Shown: one piece after another, positions 47,448-55,928 of the stretch | How positions within the stretch are numbered: position 1 is the stretch's first letter | Layout: every line of letters starts with the position of its first letter | Assembly: GCF_000282595.1 (NCBI RefSeq) | Contig: NZ_AKIZ01000002.1 | Location: 42,966 to 106,965, forward strand | Source: Phyllobacterium sp. YR531 | Lineage (GTDB): Bacteria > Pseudomonadota > Alphaproteobacteria > Rhizobiales > Rhizobiaceae | Length of the DNA stretch: 64,000 nt | Direction of reading: 5' to 3' | Notes under the pieces: generated by a model | The model's database searches: none | The model's input: the letters and a program-made list of their open reading frames with translations, nothing else | What the model was told of the DNA's origin: nothing | Program-made: the position numbers and the translations under genes

Positions 47448-47556
47448 TGTTAAATCGTGCGATTGCACATTACATGAAGGCAAATATTCAAGACGACATA
47501 CTGCCTTGACGTTTGCAACTGCGGGACCTTGAACCCCGCGAGGATGGAGAACGCCA

Positions 47557-49086
47557 ATGCCTGCAGTGCAGGAAACCATTGACCGGGTCCGTACGCTTGA
47601 CGTGGACCAATATAAGTATGGCTTTGAAACGCTTATCGAAATGGATAAGGCGCCTAAAGGCCTGAACGCTGACATTATCCGTTTCATTTCCGCCAAGAAG
47701 AATGAACCGGAGTGGATGCTGGAATGGCGCCTTAAAGCTTACGAGCGCTGGTTGACGATGGAAGAGCCTACATGGGCTCGCGTCGATTATCCAAAAATCG
47801 ACTTTCAGGACATGGTCTATTACGCAGGTCCGAAGAACCAGACTGGTCCGACTTCGTTGGCAGAAGTTGATCCGGAGCTTTTGCGCACCTACGAAAAGCT
47901 TGGCATTCCTTTAAAAGAACAGGAAATCCTTGCCGGTGTACGCAAGGTTGGAGAGCCGAGCCCTAGTGACGAAAACGAAGAAGCCAGTGACAATGTTTAC
48001 AAGTCGGGCCGCGTTGCGGTGGATGCCGTATTTGATAGCGTGTCCGTTGTAACGACGTTCAAGGCCGAACTGGCGAAGGCTGGCGTTATTTTTTGCTCGA
48101 TTTCCGAAGCAATCCGCGAGCACCCTGAGCTGATCAAGAAATATCTGGCTTCGGTCGTGCCTGTTTCGGACAATTTCTATGCAACGCTGAATTCTGCAGT
48201 CTTTACGGACGGCTCGTTTGTGTATGTGCCGAAGGGTGTTCGCTGTCCAATGGAACTGTCCACTTATTTCCGCATCAATGAGCGGGATACGGGGCAGTTT
48301 GAGCGCACACTGATTATTGCCGAAGAGGGCGCTTACGTTTCCTATCTGGAAGGCTGCACAGCACCTCAGCGCGACGAAAACCAGCTGCATGCGGCGGTTG
48401 TTGAATTGATTGCTCTGGATGATGCCGAGATCAAATACTCGACTGTCCAGAACTGGTTTCCTGGAGATGCGGAAGGCAAAGGTGGCATCTACAATTTCGT
48501 CACCAAGCGTGGCGATTGCCGCGGTGTAAATTCCAAGATTTCCTGGACGCAGGTTGAAACCGGTTCTGCAATTACGTGGAAATACCCATCTGTCATCCTG
48601 CGTGGCGATAATTCACGCGGCGAGTTCTATTCGATTGCTGTGTCCAATGGTCATCAGCAGATCGATAGCGGTACGAAGATGTTGCATCTCGGCAAAAATA
48701 CGTCGAGTCGCATCATTTCGAAGGGAATTTCCGCAGGCAAGTCGAACAATACCTATCGTGGTCAGGTCTCTGCCCATCGCAAGGCGGAAAATGCGCGTAA
48801 TTTCACCCAGTGCGATTCGCTGCTGATCGGTAATGATTGCGGCGCGCATACTGTGCCTTACATCGAGGCGAAGAACGCGACTGCCCAATTCGAGCACGAA
48901 GCCACTACATCGAAGATTTCTGAAGATGCACTGTTTTATGTCATGCAGCGCGGTATTCCCGAGGAGGAAGCGATTGCACTGATCGTCAATGGTTTCGTCA
49001 AGGAAGTCATTCAGGAACTGCCGATGGAGTTTGCTGTTGAAGCGCAAAAACTGATCGGCATCAGTCTCGAGGGGAGCGTCGGATAA
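47557..49086 (+). CDS. sufB: Fe-S cluster assembly protein SufB
   Basis: Scaffold subunit of the SufBC2D complex on which clusters form. The 509-residue protein has the SufB signatures [40 protein letters not shown] and the late [15 protein letters not shown], with the glutamate and cysteines involved in cluster binding. AGGATGGAGAACGCC precedes the ATG. A short gene overlaps its stop and then sufC follows. Confidence 0.97.
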   Translation: MPAVQETIDRVRTLDVDQYKYGFETLIEMDKAPKGLNADIIRFISAKKNEPEWMLEWRLKAYERWLTMEEPTWARVDYPKIDFQDMVYYAGPKNQTGPTSLAEVDPELLRTYEKLGIPLKEQEILAGVRKVGEPSPSDENEEASDNVYKSGRVAVDAVFDSVSVVTTFKAELAKAGVIFCSISEAIREHPELIKKYLASVVPVSDNFYATLNSAVFTDGSFVYVPKGVRCPMELSTYFRINERDTGQFERTLIIAEEGAYVSYLEGCTAPQRDENQLHAAVVELIALDDAEIKYSTVQNWFPGDAEGKGGIYNFVTKRGDCRGVNSKISWTQVETGSAITWKYPSVILRGDNSRGEFYSIAVSNGHQQIDSGTKMLHLGKNTSSRIISKGISAGKSNNTYRGQVSAHRKAENARNFTQCDSLLIGNDCGAHTVPYIEAKNATAQFEHEATTSKISEDALFYVMQRGIPEEEAIALIVNGFVKEVIQELPMEFAVEAQKLIGISLEGSVG

Positions 49087-49295
49087 TGGCTGTCACCGTC
49101 ACGAAGGAAGAACTGGACCGGTTGCGCAAGCGTTACAAAGAGCTTGGCAGTGTTATCGACGAGCTTACGGATACACTTGGTCGAGCTTCTACCGCGACGG
49201 AACGCGTTCTTGAGCCCGAATTGATGAGAGCCCGCAAAGAGCTGGCATCGGTTGTAGAGCGGCTCAAAAGCCTGAGTGGCGACAGTTCATCGTAA
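49086..49295 (+). CDS. Small coiled-coil protein in the SUF operon
   Basis: A 69-residue protein, charged throughout, predicted to be mostly helical: KEELDRLRKRYKELG and ELMRARKELASVVERL have heptad-like spacing, suggesting a short coiled coil. No known domain is recognised. Its ATG overlaps the sufB stop by one base (TAATG), so it is translated with sufB. Position between sufB and sufC suggests a link to the assembly complex, but no function is known to me. Confidence 0.75.
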   Translation: MAVTVTKEELDRLRKRYKELGSVIDELTDTLGRASTATERVLEPELMRARKELASVVERLKSLSGDSSS

Positions 49296-49372
49296 CGCGG
49301 CTTCGATAGCTGCGCGAAATTTAAACATCAGGGTCGCCACGGCTGATCCATGTAATATCAAAGGGTACTGAA

Positions 49373-50128
49373 ATGCTGGAAATCAGAAATCTCCATGCGA
49401 AGATCGCAGACACGGACACGGAAATCATTCGCGGTTTGAACCTCACGGTAAAGGCTGGTGAGGTTGCTGCCATCATGGGGCCGAATGGTTCAGGTAAATC
49501 AACTTTGTCTTATATTCTCGCTGGCCGCGATGATTATGAAGTCACCGAAGGCGACATTCTTTACAACGGTGAATCCATTCTCGAGTTGGACCCGGCAGAA
49601 CGTGCCGCAAAGGGCATTTTTCTGGCATTTCAATATCCAATGGAAATACCAGGCGTTGCAACGATGGAATTCCTCAAAGTTGCTTTGAACTCGCAGCGCA
49701 AGGCGCGCGGTGAAGAGCCTTTGAAGATTCCGGAATTCATCTCGCGCGTTAAAACAGCAGCAGGATCGCTGGACATGGATCTGGCGATGCTGAAGCGTCC
49801 GCTCAATGTCGGCTTCTCCGGCGGTGAAAAAAAGCGGGCTGAAATCCTGCAGATGAAATTGTTGGAGCCCAAGCTTTGCGTGCTTGATGAAACCGACTCC
49901 GGTCTCGATATTGATGCGTTGAAGATCGTCTCTGATGGCGTCAATGCGTTGCGCTCCCCGGAACGCGCTGTGATTGTCATTACTCACTATCAGCGCCTGC
50001 TTGATTATATCGTGCCGGACAGTGTGCATGTGCTTTACAAGGGCCAGGTCATCAAATCCGGCGACAAAAATCTTGCACTTCATCTCGAAGAGAATGGCTA
50101 CGCCGATATCATCGGCGAAGCTGCTTGA
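49373..50128 (+). CDS. sufC: Fe-S cluster assembly ATPase SufC
   Basis: ABC-type ATPase of SufBC2D. The 251-residue protein has Walker A GPNGSGKS (residues 36-43), the signature FSGGEKKRAEI and Walker B with LCVLDETDSGLDIDAL, and the SufC-specific late motif KSGDKNLALHLEENGY. It drives conformational change of SufB/SufD for cluster assembly. The ribosome site is weak (AAAGGGTACTGA). Confidence 0.98.
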   Translation: MLEIRNLHAKIADTDTEIIRGLNLTVKAGEVAAIMGPNGSGKSTLSYILAGRDDYEVTEGDILYNGESILELDPAERAAKGIFLAFQYPMEIPGVATMEFLKVALNSQRKARGEEPLKIPEFISRVKTAAGSLDMDLAMLKRPLNVGFSGGEKKRAEILQMKLLEPKLCVLDETDSGLDIDALKIVSDGVNALRSPERAVIVITHYQRLLDYIVPDSVHVLYKGQVIKSGDKNLALHLEENGYADIIGEAA

Positions 50129-50139
50129 GGATTGATGTC

Positions 50140-51411
50140 ATGAATGTTCACACAGGGCGTCAGCCCACCGCAGCAGAATCGACCCTGGTCGATGCTTTTG
50201 TTGACCGCATGGGCGAATTGCCGGGCGATGGTGAAGTTGTCAGTGCCCGTGACAATGCTATCGAAGCACTGAAAACGCAGGGATTGCCTTCGCGAAGGGT
50301 TGAGGCTTGGCACTATACCGATCTTCGCACCCTGCTGCGTAGCATACCCGCCTATGATTCTGCCGCCGGCAGCTCTGCTTTGCCTTCAGTTATTGCCGGA
50401 TCGTCGGTAGCAACAGTTTCAAATGGCATTGCTCTCAACGCGCCAAAAATCGAAGCGGTCACTTTCACGAAGTTCAGTGAGACGCTCGCGAATGGTGAAG
50501 CAATTCGGCATCTGGCCATACGTGATGGCGATGACGCTATTGGTCAGATCAATGCTGCATATGTCACGGACGGGTGGAATATCGTCGTTGCGGACGGCGT
50601 CGAGCTTGACTCGCCATTGGAAATACAAAACGCGCAAACTCGTGGACAGGGCCATGTGCGTTTTCCGGTTCAGTTTGGAAAAGGCGTCAAGGCGACGGTC
50701 ATAGAGCGCCAAACCGGCGGCGAGGGTGAAGGTTTTTCGACCAGCGTCAGTAATCTTACCATTGCGGATGATGCGGAAATAAACTGGATCATTCTGCGCG
50801 AACAGGGTGCCGATGCAACACAGTTGGCGCAGTTTACGGCCACACTTGGCACCAATTCCAAACTCACGCTCTATGTTGTCAATGCTGGCGGCAAGCTGGT
50901 GCGCCAGGAAGTGCATGTTCTGGTGAAGGGTGAGGGGTCTGATTTCCAGTTGCGTGGCGTAAACCTGCTTGCAGGCGATACGCATACCGATGTGACAATG
51001 ACGCTTGGCCATCTGGTCGAGAACACAACGTCAGTGCAGATCGTTCGCAATGTTGTTACGGATCGTGCCCGCGGCGTGTTCCAGGGGCAGATCAAGGTCA
51101 ACAGGATCGCCCAGAAGACCGACGCCCGTATGGCATGCAATACGCTACTCTTGTCTGACGATGGCGAGTTTGATGCGAAGCCGGAGCTTGAAATCTTTGC
51201 TGATGACGTAGCTTGCGGTCACGGTGCCACTGTTACCGAGATTGATGGCAATCATCTGTTTTATCTGAAGGCTCGTGGAATCCCCGAGAACGAGGCTCGC
51301 GGTCTTTTGATCAAGGCTTTTGTCGCGGAGATTATTGAAGAGCTGGAAAGCGAACCTTTGGTGGAAGCGCTGGAAGCAATTCTCGATAAGTGGCTGGCCA
51401 CGCACATCTGA
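50140..51411 (+). CDS. sufD: Fe-S cluster assembly protein SufD
   Basis: Partner of SufB in the SufBC2D scaffold. The protein of 423 residues is paralogous to SufB in its C-terminal half, seen in TDARMACNTLLLSDDGEFDAKPELEIF, then CGHGATVTEIDGNHLFYLKARG. ATG at 50140 is chosen; a TTG at 50125 overlapping the sufC stop is an alternative start. GAGGATTGATGTC precedes it. Confidence 0.96.
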   Translation: MNVHTGRQPTAAESTLVDAFVDRMGELPGDGEVVSARDNAIEALKTQGLPSRRVEAWHYTDLRTLLRSIPAYDSAAGSSALPSVIAGSSVATVSNGIALNAPKIEAVTFTKFSETLANGEAIRHLAIRDGDDAIGQINAAYVTDGWNIVVADGVELDSPLEIQNAQTRGQGHVRFPVQFGKGVKATVIERQTGGEGEGFSTSVSNLTIADDAEINWIILREQGADATQLAQFTATLGTNSKLTLYVVNAGGKLVRQEVHVLVKGEGSDFQLRGVNLLAGDTHTDVTMTLGHLVENTTSVQIVRNVVTDRARGVFQGQIKVNRIAQKTDARMACNTLLLSDDGEFDAKPELEIFADDVACGHGATVTEIDGNHLFYLKARGIPENEARGLLIKAFVAEIIEELESEPLVEALEAILDKWLATHI

Positions 51412-51451
51412 TTGATTGACGCGGCAAACCTCAAGGACGAGTGCAGCTATC

Positions 51452-52693
51452 ATGGATACGAAGATCATCAATAATGGCTATGACGTAGACGCAATACGTC
51501 AGGATTTTCCGATCCTTTCGCGCGAGGTTTATGGCAAGCCTTTGGTCTATCTCGACAATGGCGCATCGGCACAAAAACCCCGAGCCGTCATTGATATGAT
51601 TTCGCAGACCTATTCCAACGAATATGCCAATGTGCACCGCGGACTGCATTTTCTCTCTAACGCGACGACCGATGCATATGAAAAGGCACGCGAAAGCGTT
51701 CGCCGTTTTCTGAATGCCGGTTCGGTTGATGAAATTGTCTTTACGAAGTCGGCAACGGAAGCCATCAACACTGTTTCCTATGGCTTTGGCATGCCCAATA
51801 TCGGCGAGGGCGACGAAATTGTCCTCTCGATCATGGAGCATCATTCGAATATTGTGCCTTGGCATTTTATTCGCGAGCGGCAAGGGGCAAAACTAGTCTG
51901 GGTTCCTGTCGATGAACAGGGCGCTTTTCACATTGAGGAATTTGAAAAACGCCTGACAGATCGCACGAAGCTTGTTGCGATTACCCACATGTCAAACGTG
52001 TTGGGCACCGTAACACCGATCAAGGAAATCGTCCGGATCGCGCATGCACGCGGTATTCCCGTGCTTGTCGACGGCAGTCAAGGCGCTGTGCACTTGCCTG
52101 TTGATGTGCAGGATCTTGGCTGTGACTGGTATATCTTTACTGGCCACAAGATTTACGGACCTTCCGGTATCGGTGTGCTCTACGGTCGCAAAAATATTCT
52201 CGAAGCGATGAGGCCATTTCAGGGTGGCGGCGAAATGATCGAAGAGGTGAGCGAAGATATCGTCACTTACAATCATCCGCCCCATCGTTTTGAAGCCGGT
52301 ACGCCGCCTATCGCACAGGCAATCGGTCTTGGTGCCGCAATCGAATATGTGGAAAAGATCGGGCGTCATGCGATTCTGGCGCACGAAGAAAACCTGCGCG
52401 ACTACGCGCATGAACGTCTGCGCGAGATCAACTCCTTACGTATCTTTGGTGATGCCAAGGGCAAAGGTGCAATAATTTCGTTTGAGCTGCAAGGTATTCA
52501 CGCGCACGACGTTTCCATGGTCATCGACCGGGCGGGCGTTGCCGTTCGTGCGGGAACACATTGCGCACAGCCTCTCTTGAAACGGTTCGGCGTAACATCC
52601 ACATGCCGTGCATCATTTGCGATGTACAATACGAGAGACGAGATCGATGTTCTCGCCGATGCGCTGGAGAAAGCGCGAAAGTTTTTTGGGTGA
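51452..52693 (+). CDS. sufS: Cysteine desulfurase SufS
   Basis: Class II desulfurase of the SUF pathway. The 413-residue protein has the PLP lysine in FTGHKIYGPSGIG and the active cysteine in RAGTHCAQPLLKRFG. SufE, its usual partner, is not in this window. The start MDTKIIN at 51452 is preferred over a TTG at 51416. It follows sufD closely and is followed six bases later by sufT. Confidence 0.96.
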   Translation: MDTKIINNGYDVDAIRQDFPILSREVYGKPLVYLDNGASAQKPRAVIDMISQTYSNEYANVHRGLHFLSNATTDAYEKARESVRRFLNAGSVDEIVFTKSATEAINTVSYGFGMPNIGEGDEIVLSIMEHHSNIVPWHFIRERQGAKLVWVPVDEQGAFHIEEFEKRLTDRTKLVAITHMSNVLGTVTPIKEIVRIAHARGIPVLVDGSQGAVHLPVDVQDLGCDWYIFTGHKIYGPSGIGVLYGRKNILEAMRPFQGGGEMIEEVSEDIVTYNHPPHRFEAGTPPIAQAIGLGAAIEYVEKIGRHAILAHEENLRDYAHERLREINSLRIFGDAKGKGAIISFELQGIHAHDVSMVIDRAGVAVRAGTHCAQPLLKRFGVTSTCRASFAMYNTRDEIDVLADALEKARKFFG

Positions 52694-52699
52694 TTTGTC

Positions 52700-53098
52700 A
52701 TGACCGATAAAGTCGAAACACTGCAAGATGCGGCTGTCGAAGGCGTGCACCCGGAACCAGCGGAGCAGGTGTCGGCAATTCCGGCCGACGAATTGGCGCG
52801 TATGACTGACGATGTTATCGGTGCGTTGAAGACAGTTTATGATCCGGAAATTCCAGCCGACATCTACGAACTCGGTCTCGTCTACAAGATTGATATTGAA
52901 AATGATCGCTCGGTAAAGATTGAAATGACGCTTACCGCCCCTGGTTGCCCGGTCGCAGGTGAAATGCCAGGTTGGGTGCAGGACGCCGTCAGCGCTGTCG
53001 AGGGCGTAAGTTTTGTCGACGTGACCATGACATTTGATCCCCCATGGACACCTGACCGCATGTCAGAAGAAGCCCAGGTCGCAGTTGGCTGGTATTGA
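52700..53098 (+). CDS. sufT: SUF system maturation factor SufT (MIP18/DUF59)
   Basis: A 132-residue MIP18-family protein thought to help maturation of target Fe-S proteins. The family signature is KTVYDPEIPADIYELGLVYKID followed by EMTLTAPGCPVAGEMPGWV, with the conserved cysteine. An N-terminal acidic extension of about 30 residues precedes the domain. A terminator follows, so the main SUF transcript ends here. Confidence 0.94.
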   Translation: MTDKVETLQDAAVEGVHPEPAEQVSAIPADELARMTDDVIGALKTVYDPEIPADIYELGLVYKIDIENDRSVKIEMTLTAPGCPVAGEMPGWVQDAVSAVEGVSFVDVTMTFDPPWTPDRMSEEAQVAVGWY

Positions 53099-53159
53099 TA
53101 TCAGCTGACATTTCTAGACGAAAGTCTGACTTGAAACTTAACTTTATTCTTTCGTACAG

Positions 53160-53190
53160 AAGGTCACCTTAGATAGGCGACCTTATTTTC
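53160..53190 (+). terminator. Terminator after sufT
   Basis: AAGGTC-a-CCT and AGG-c-GACCTT form a 9-bp stem with one mismatch and a 5-nt loop, followed by ATTTTCTTTC. It closes the operon from the desulfurase gene to sufT and cuts off sufA. Confidence 0.82.
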
Positions 53191-53254
53191 TTTCATTTTC
53201 TCAATTCTTATTCTGTTGTCTATGGCAGGGCTTGCAGTGCTTGACGGTCTCATA

Positions 53255-53317
53255 ATGGCCAAAGTACTTTTAGGACTCGCCTGCCTTGTTCTTCTTTCTC
53301 AAGGTCTGTTGGCATAG
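53255..53317 (+). pseudogene. Possible truncated signal-peptide gene
   Basis: ATG at 53255 opens 20 codons, MAKVLLGLACLVLLSQGLLA, then TAG. This looks like an export signal cut short, and a cysteine at residue 10 may hint at a lipobox. No ribosome site is clear. It could also be chance. Confidence 0.2.
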
Positions 53318-53432
53318 GCATGAAATATCCGAATTGCTGAACGCAGCGGATATTGCAGGTCTTTCCGATGGGCGTTGCATCTTATCTCTATAAAAAGCGA
53401 TAGTGCAGCAGTGAAAAAAACTACAGGCTAGG

Positions 53433-53504
53433 GTGTTCGCATCTGCCGGATTGGCGATAATGGCGCTCATAGTGGTCATCGCACTAAACTATTATTTCAG
53501 TTGA
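53433..53504 (+). pseudogene. Possible membrane-peptide remnant
   Basis: A GTG-started frame of 23 codons, MFASAGLAIMALIVVIALNYYFS, is almost entirely hydrophobic. A GTG at 53411 in another frame begins VKKTTG and then stops. Together they look like one small membrane protein broken by a frameshift. Chance cannot be ruled out. Confidence 0.2.
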
Positions 53505-53912
53505 TGAAATTCGCAGATAAGTCGAAATAATGGTTCGTCATGTTGCTGGATTTGGCAAAGGGGAGTCGACAACAATGTGCGTTTAAAACTCGAATAACGG
53601 GTGCCGATAAGTAGTGCGCAGATATTAGACTTTAGAACTACAACTAACGTACGGATTGTTATTTTGGATATTTTAGTAAATTATAAACATATGGCGAGCG
53701 CGAATAGAGTAAAAAGCGTGCTTCTAATTAAGACGAGCGCCTGTTTGTAATTTACTGGTTCTATTTGAGTATAAGTTTCCAAAACTAAAAGCATACATTT
53801 TAATCACGGTTTTATTCGGATATTGATTATGCAAGTCTTGTGGTGCCGGACAATTCTATCGAGAGAACAATTGGTTAGTGTTTCCGGCACCTACGGACTG
53901 CGTCGTATCATG

Positions 53913-54014
53913 ATGGCGAACAGCAGACGTGCGCTGAGGAAAGAAAAGAGAGACCATGCTGTCGCCGTTATAAGCGTACTGGCGATTGTCGCGGCCGTCC
54001 TTTGCTTCATCTAA
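53913..54014 (+). CDS. Putative 33-residue single-pass membrane protein
   Basis: The frame MANSRRALRKEKRDH then a hydrophobic stretch AVAVISVLAIVAAVLCFI has a basic N-terminus and one C-terminal helix, as in small membrane proteins. Start at 53913 or the adjacent ATG at 53910; a longer frame from 53823 lacks such character. No ribosome site is strong. Existence as a real protein is uncertain. Confidence 0.35.
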   Translation: MANSRRALRKEKRDHAVAVISVLAIVAAVLCFI

Positions 54015-54042
54015 AATGCAACCTAATGCAATCCTGGGGTAT

Positions 54043-54636
54043 TCAAGGTGCTTCGCAGCCCTCTGGTACGCTGTCTTCCATGCTTTTTTCAGATTTTTGT
54101 AGTGTTCCGTCGATTAGCGATAAGGGCAAGAATGGTACGCCTTGTATGGCTGGGTTCGCGAGCTTGAGACGATAACAGCCATAATAAACAGTGATTGCTC
54201 CGTCTTTTGCTTCGGATTTGATTGCGACAGGTTGGCTCCAATAGGCTGATCCAGCTGCACCTTCACCCTCTACTTTGCCAAACTGAACTGTGACGGATGC
54301 GGTGTTTTCATATCCGGCCTGAAACTGTGGGAAAGGCTGTGGTGGGCTGTCAGGGACGTAATAGCTGTAGGCCCGCGCATATTCTTGCCTATTAATGGCA
54401 TTATAGTAAGACTTGATCAGTGTTTCCGGTGTGCTGCGATTATCAAGATACTCCGGTGGGGTCTGAGTTTCGCTTTGTGCTGCTGGTTTGGTCTCACTGT
54501 TAGGAGCAGGCGAAGACGCAACAGGTGCCTCTACAGTTGCACCGGTTTCGGGCGTTTTTGCCTCTTGTGCCAGAACGGGAAGTGAGCCACTTATCAAAAT
54601 TGTAGCGCCAATGAGAGCGCGATAGCGATTTTTCAT
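54043..54636 (-). CDS. Unknown secreted protein
   Basis: A 197-residue protein with a signal peptide (about residues 5-23, cut after PVLAQ). A proline, threonine and serine-rich linker (about 25-65) follows, then a domain beginning TPETLIKSYYNAINRQEYARAYSYY. That start resembles SnoaL/NTF2-like or DUF4440-type folds found in exported proteins, but I do not claim it. Two cysteines near the end (YYGCYRL, VPEGCEAP) may pair. It faces away from sufA, with about 125 bases between their starts. Confidence 0.72.
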   Translation of the reverse strand: MKNRYRALIGATILISGSLPVLAQEAKTPETGATVEAPVASSPAPNSETKPAAQSETQTPPEYLDNRSTPETLIKSYYNAINRQEYARAYSYYVPDSPPQPFPQFQAGYENTASVTVQFGKVEGEGAAGSAYWSQPVAIKSEAKDGAITVYYGCYRLKLANPAIQGVPFLPLSLIDGTLQKSEKSMEDSVPEGCEAP

Positions 54637-54691
54637 GATCCAGACCTTCGCTGTCTTGTTTATGACTTCACATTCATTGTGAGCACTTGCA

Positions 54692-54719
54692 GTGACATAC
54701 GCGTAACACTAACTATAAT
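54692..54719 (+). promoter_or_regulatory. Candidate sufA promoter
   Basis: GTGACA (54692-54697) and a perfect TATAAT (54714-54719) are separated by 16 bases, about 45 bases ahead of the sufA start. This fits separate transcription of sufA from the rest of the SUF locus. No Irr-type palindrome was seen here. Confidence 0.45.
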
Positions 54720-54762
54720 GGCAGGTGATTATTGCACCGGTCTTGAACAAGAGAGCTGATAA

Positions 54763-55137
54763 ATGGGTCGTTTTTCTGTCATCACATTAACTGACGCAGC
54801 GGCAAGCCGCGTAGGCGAGATTGTGGCGACGCGTGAAAACGCGCTCGGCATTCGCGTTGGCATCAAGAAGGGCGGCTGTGCAGGAATGGAATACACGATC
54901 GATCTGGTCACCGAAGCCAAAGCTGGTGACGATGTGATCGAGAAAGATGGTTCCAAGGTTTTCGTCGCGCCGGAGGCAGTGCTTTATTTGCTCGGCACGG
55001 AAATGGACTTTGAGGTTACCAAGCTGCGCACAGGTTTCGTTTTCAATAATCCAAATCAGACATCAGCCTGCGGCTGCGGCGAATCGGTTGAACTGACGCC
55101 CGCCAAGCCGGAAGCTTTGGCGTCTGCCGCTTCCTGA
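54763..55137 (+). CDS. sufA: A-type Fe-S carrier SufA/IscA/ErpA
   Basis: Carrier that passes clusters or iron to target proteins. The 124-residue protein has the A-type HesB fold: GVKKGGCAGMEYTID-like segment (IKKGGCAGMEY) with the first conserved cysteine, and CGCGES with the final pair. The C-terminal tail of about 15 residues is extra. It lies downstream of the SUF genes but is separated from sufT by 1.6 kb and has its own promoter. Confidence 0.93.
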   Translation: MGRFSVITLTDAAASRVGEIVATRENALGIRVGIKKGGCAGMEYTIDLVTEAKAGDDVIEKDGSKVFVAPEAVLYLLGTEMDFEVTKLRTGFVFNNPNQTSACGCGESVELTPAKPEALASAAS

Positions 55138-55147
55138 GCGTTGAAAC

Positions 55148-55468
55148 GTGGATAATGACGCAATCCGCGATTTATTTGATGGGTTGGGTCGCGTAACAAT
55201 CCGCAAAATGTTCGGTGGTAAAGGCATTTATTTCGAGGGCTTGATCTTCGCTCTTGAGCTTTCAACCGGACATATTCTCCTAAAGGCCGATGAGGTTTCA
55301 ATACCTGTGTTCGAAGCGGCAGGCTGCGAACAATGGACCTATAACGGCAAGGAGAAACTTGTGAAAATGCCTTACTGGTCTGTTCCAGAAGAAGCGCTGG
55401 ATGATCCGGAAATCATGACGGAGTGGGCGAGGCGTGCATACGAGGCAGCGCTCCGCGTAACGAAATAG
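55148..55468 (+). CDS. TfoX/Sxy-domain protein (N-terminal domain only)
   Basis: A 106-residue protein with the TfoX N-terminal domain: MFGGKGIYFEGLIFALEL and ILLKADEVSIPVFEAAG, then MPYWSVPEEALDDPE. Full TfoX/Sxy activates CRP-dependent competence genes; the short form in alphaproteobacteria lacks the C-terminal domain and its role is unknown. It starts with GTG 11 bases after the sufA stop, so it is probably co-transcribed. Confidence 0.85.
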   Translation: MDNDAIRDLFDGLGRVTIRKMFGGKGIYFEGLIFALELSTGHILLKADEVSIPVFEAAGCEQWTYNGKEKLVKMPYWSVPEEALDDPEIMTEWARRAYEAALRVTK

Positions 55469-55497
55469 CTAAACTAGAGCAAGTTTTTTATATAGAG

Positions 55498-55920
55498 CTA
55501 GACCAGCGAAGCCTGCTCCAGACTACGTTGTCGTATAAGTTCGAGAGCATGCTTGGTGGGGAGTGTCAGAAAACCTGGCAATTTATCCAAGGGAAACCAG
55601 TCTATTCCGCCGTGCTTCTCGGGTTCGAGCAATTGCATTTCACCATCAAAGTCTTCTGCGAGGAACAATATTCCCAGCCAATGCTGTTGTTCATCGTGAA
55701 ATAGCTGCTCACTAATTCCCAGTAAGCTCATGGTTCCGGCTGAAAGTCCGGTTTCTTCCAATGCTTCGCGCCGCACCGCCTCCTCGGCAGTTTCGAGAAA
55801 ATCGACCTTGCCGCCCGGTATGCCCCAAGCTCCCGATTCCGGGCTTTTCTTGCGTTGAAGCAAAAGTATGTGGGCGTCCTTTAAAAATACGAGGCCGCAT
55901 CCAACACCCGGGTTTTGCAC
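55498..55920 (-). CDS. Nudix hydrolase
   Basis: A 140-residue Nudix protein. The Nudix box is GKVDFLETAEEAVRREALEETGL, which fits GX5EX7REUXEEXGU exactly. The N-terminal GVGCGLVFLKDAHILLLQRKK is typical of MutT/ADP-ribose pyrophosphatase-like members. The substrate cannot be told from sequence. It starts nine bases after the rhlE stop on the same strand and is likely co-transcribed. Confidence 0.9.
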   Translation of the reverse strand: MQNPGVGCGLVFLKDAHILLLQRKKSPESGAWGIPGGKVDFLETAEEAVRREALEETGLSAGTMSLLGISEQLFHDEQQHWLGILFLAEDFDGEMQLLEPEKHGGIDWFPLDKLPGFLTLPTKHALELIRQRSLEQASLV

Positions 55921-55928
55921 AGTAAGCC

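Larger units (their letters stand above)
53191..54042. other. AT-rich segment between sufT and the unknown secreted protein gene
   Basis: About 850 bases, clearly richer in A and T than the flanks, with no well-supported gene. It carries three short hydrophobic reading frames, described separately, two of which look degenerate. No IS ends, integrase or direct-repeat junctions were found. It may be decayed DNA or the trace of an insertion. Confidence 0.5.

Noticed and set aside
53270..53479. 69-codon leftward frame in the AT-rich segment
   Set aside because: No ribosome site, no signal or domain, and composition like random DNA.
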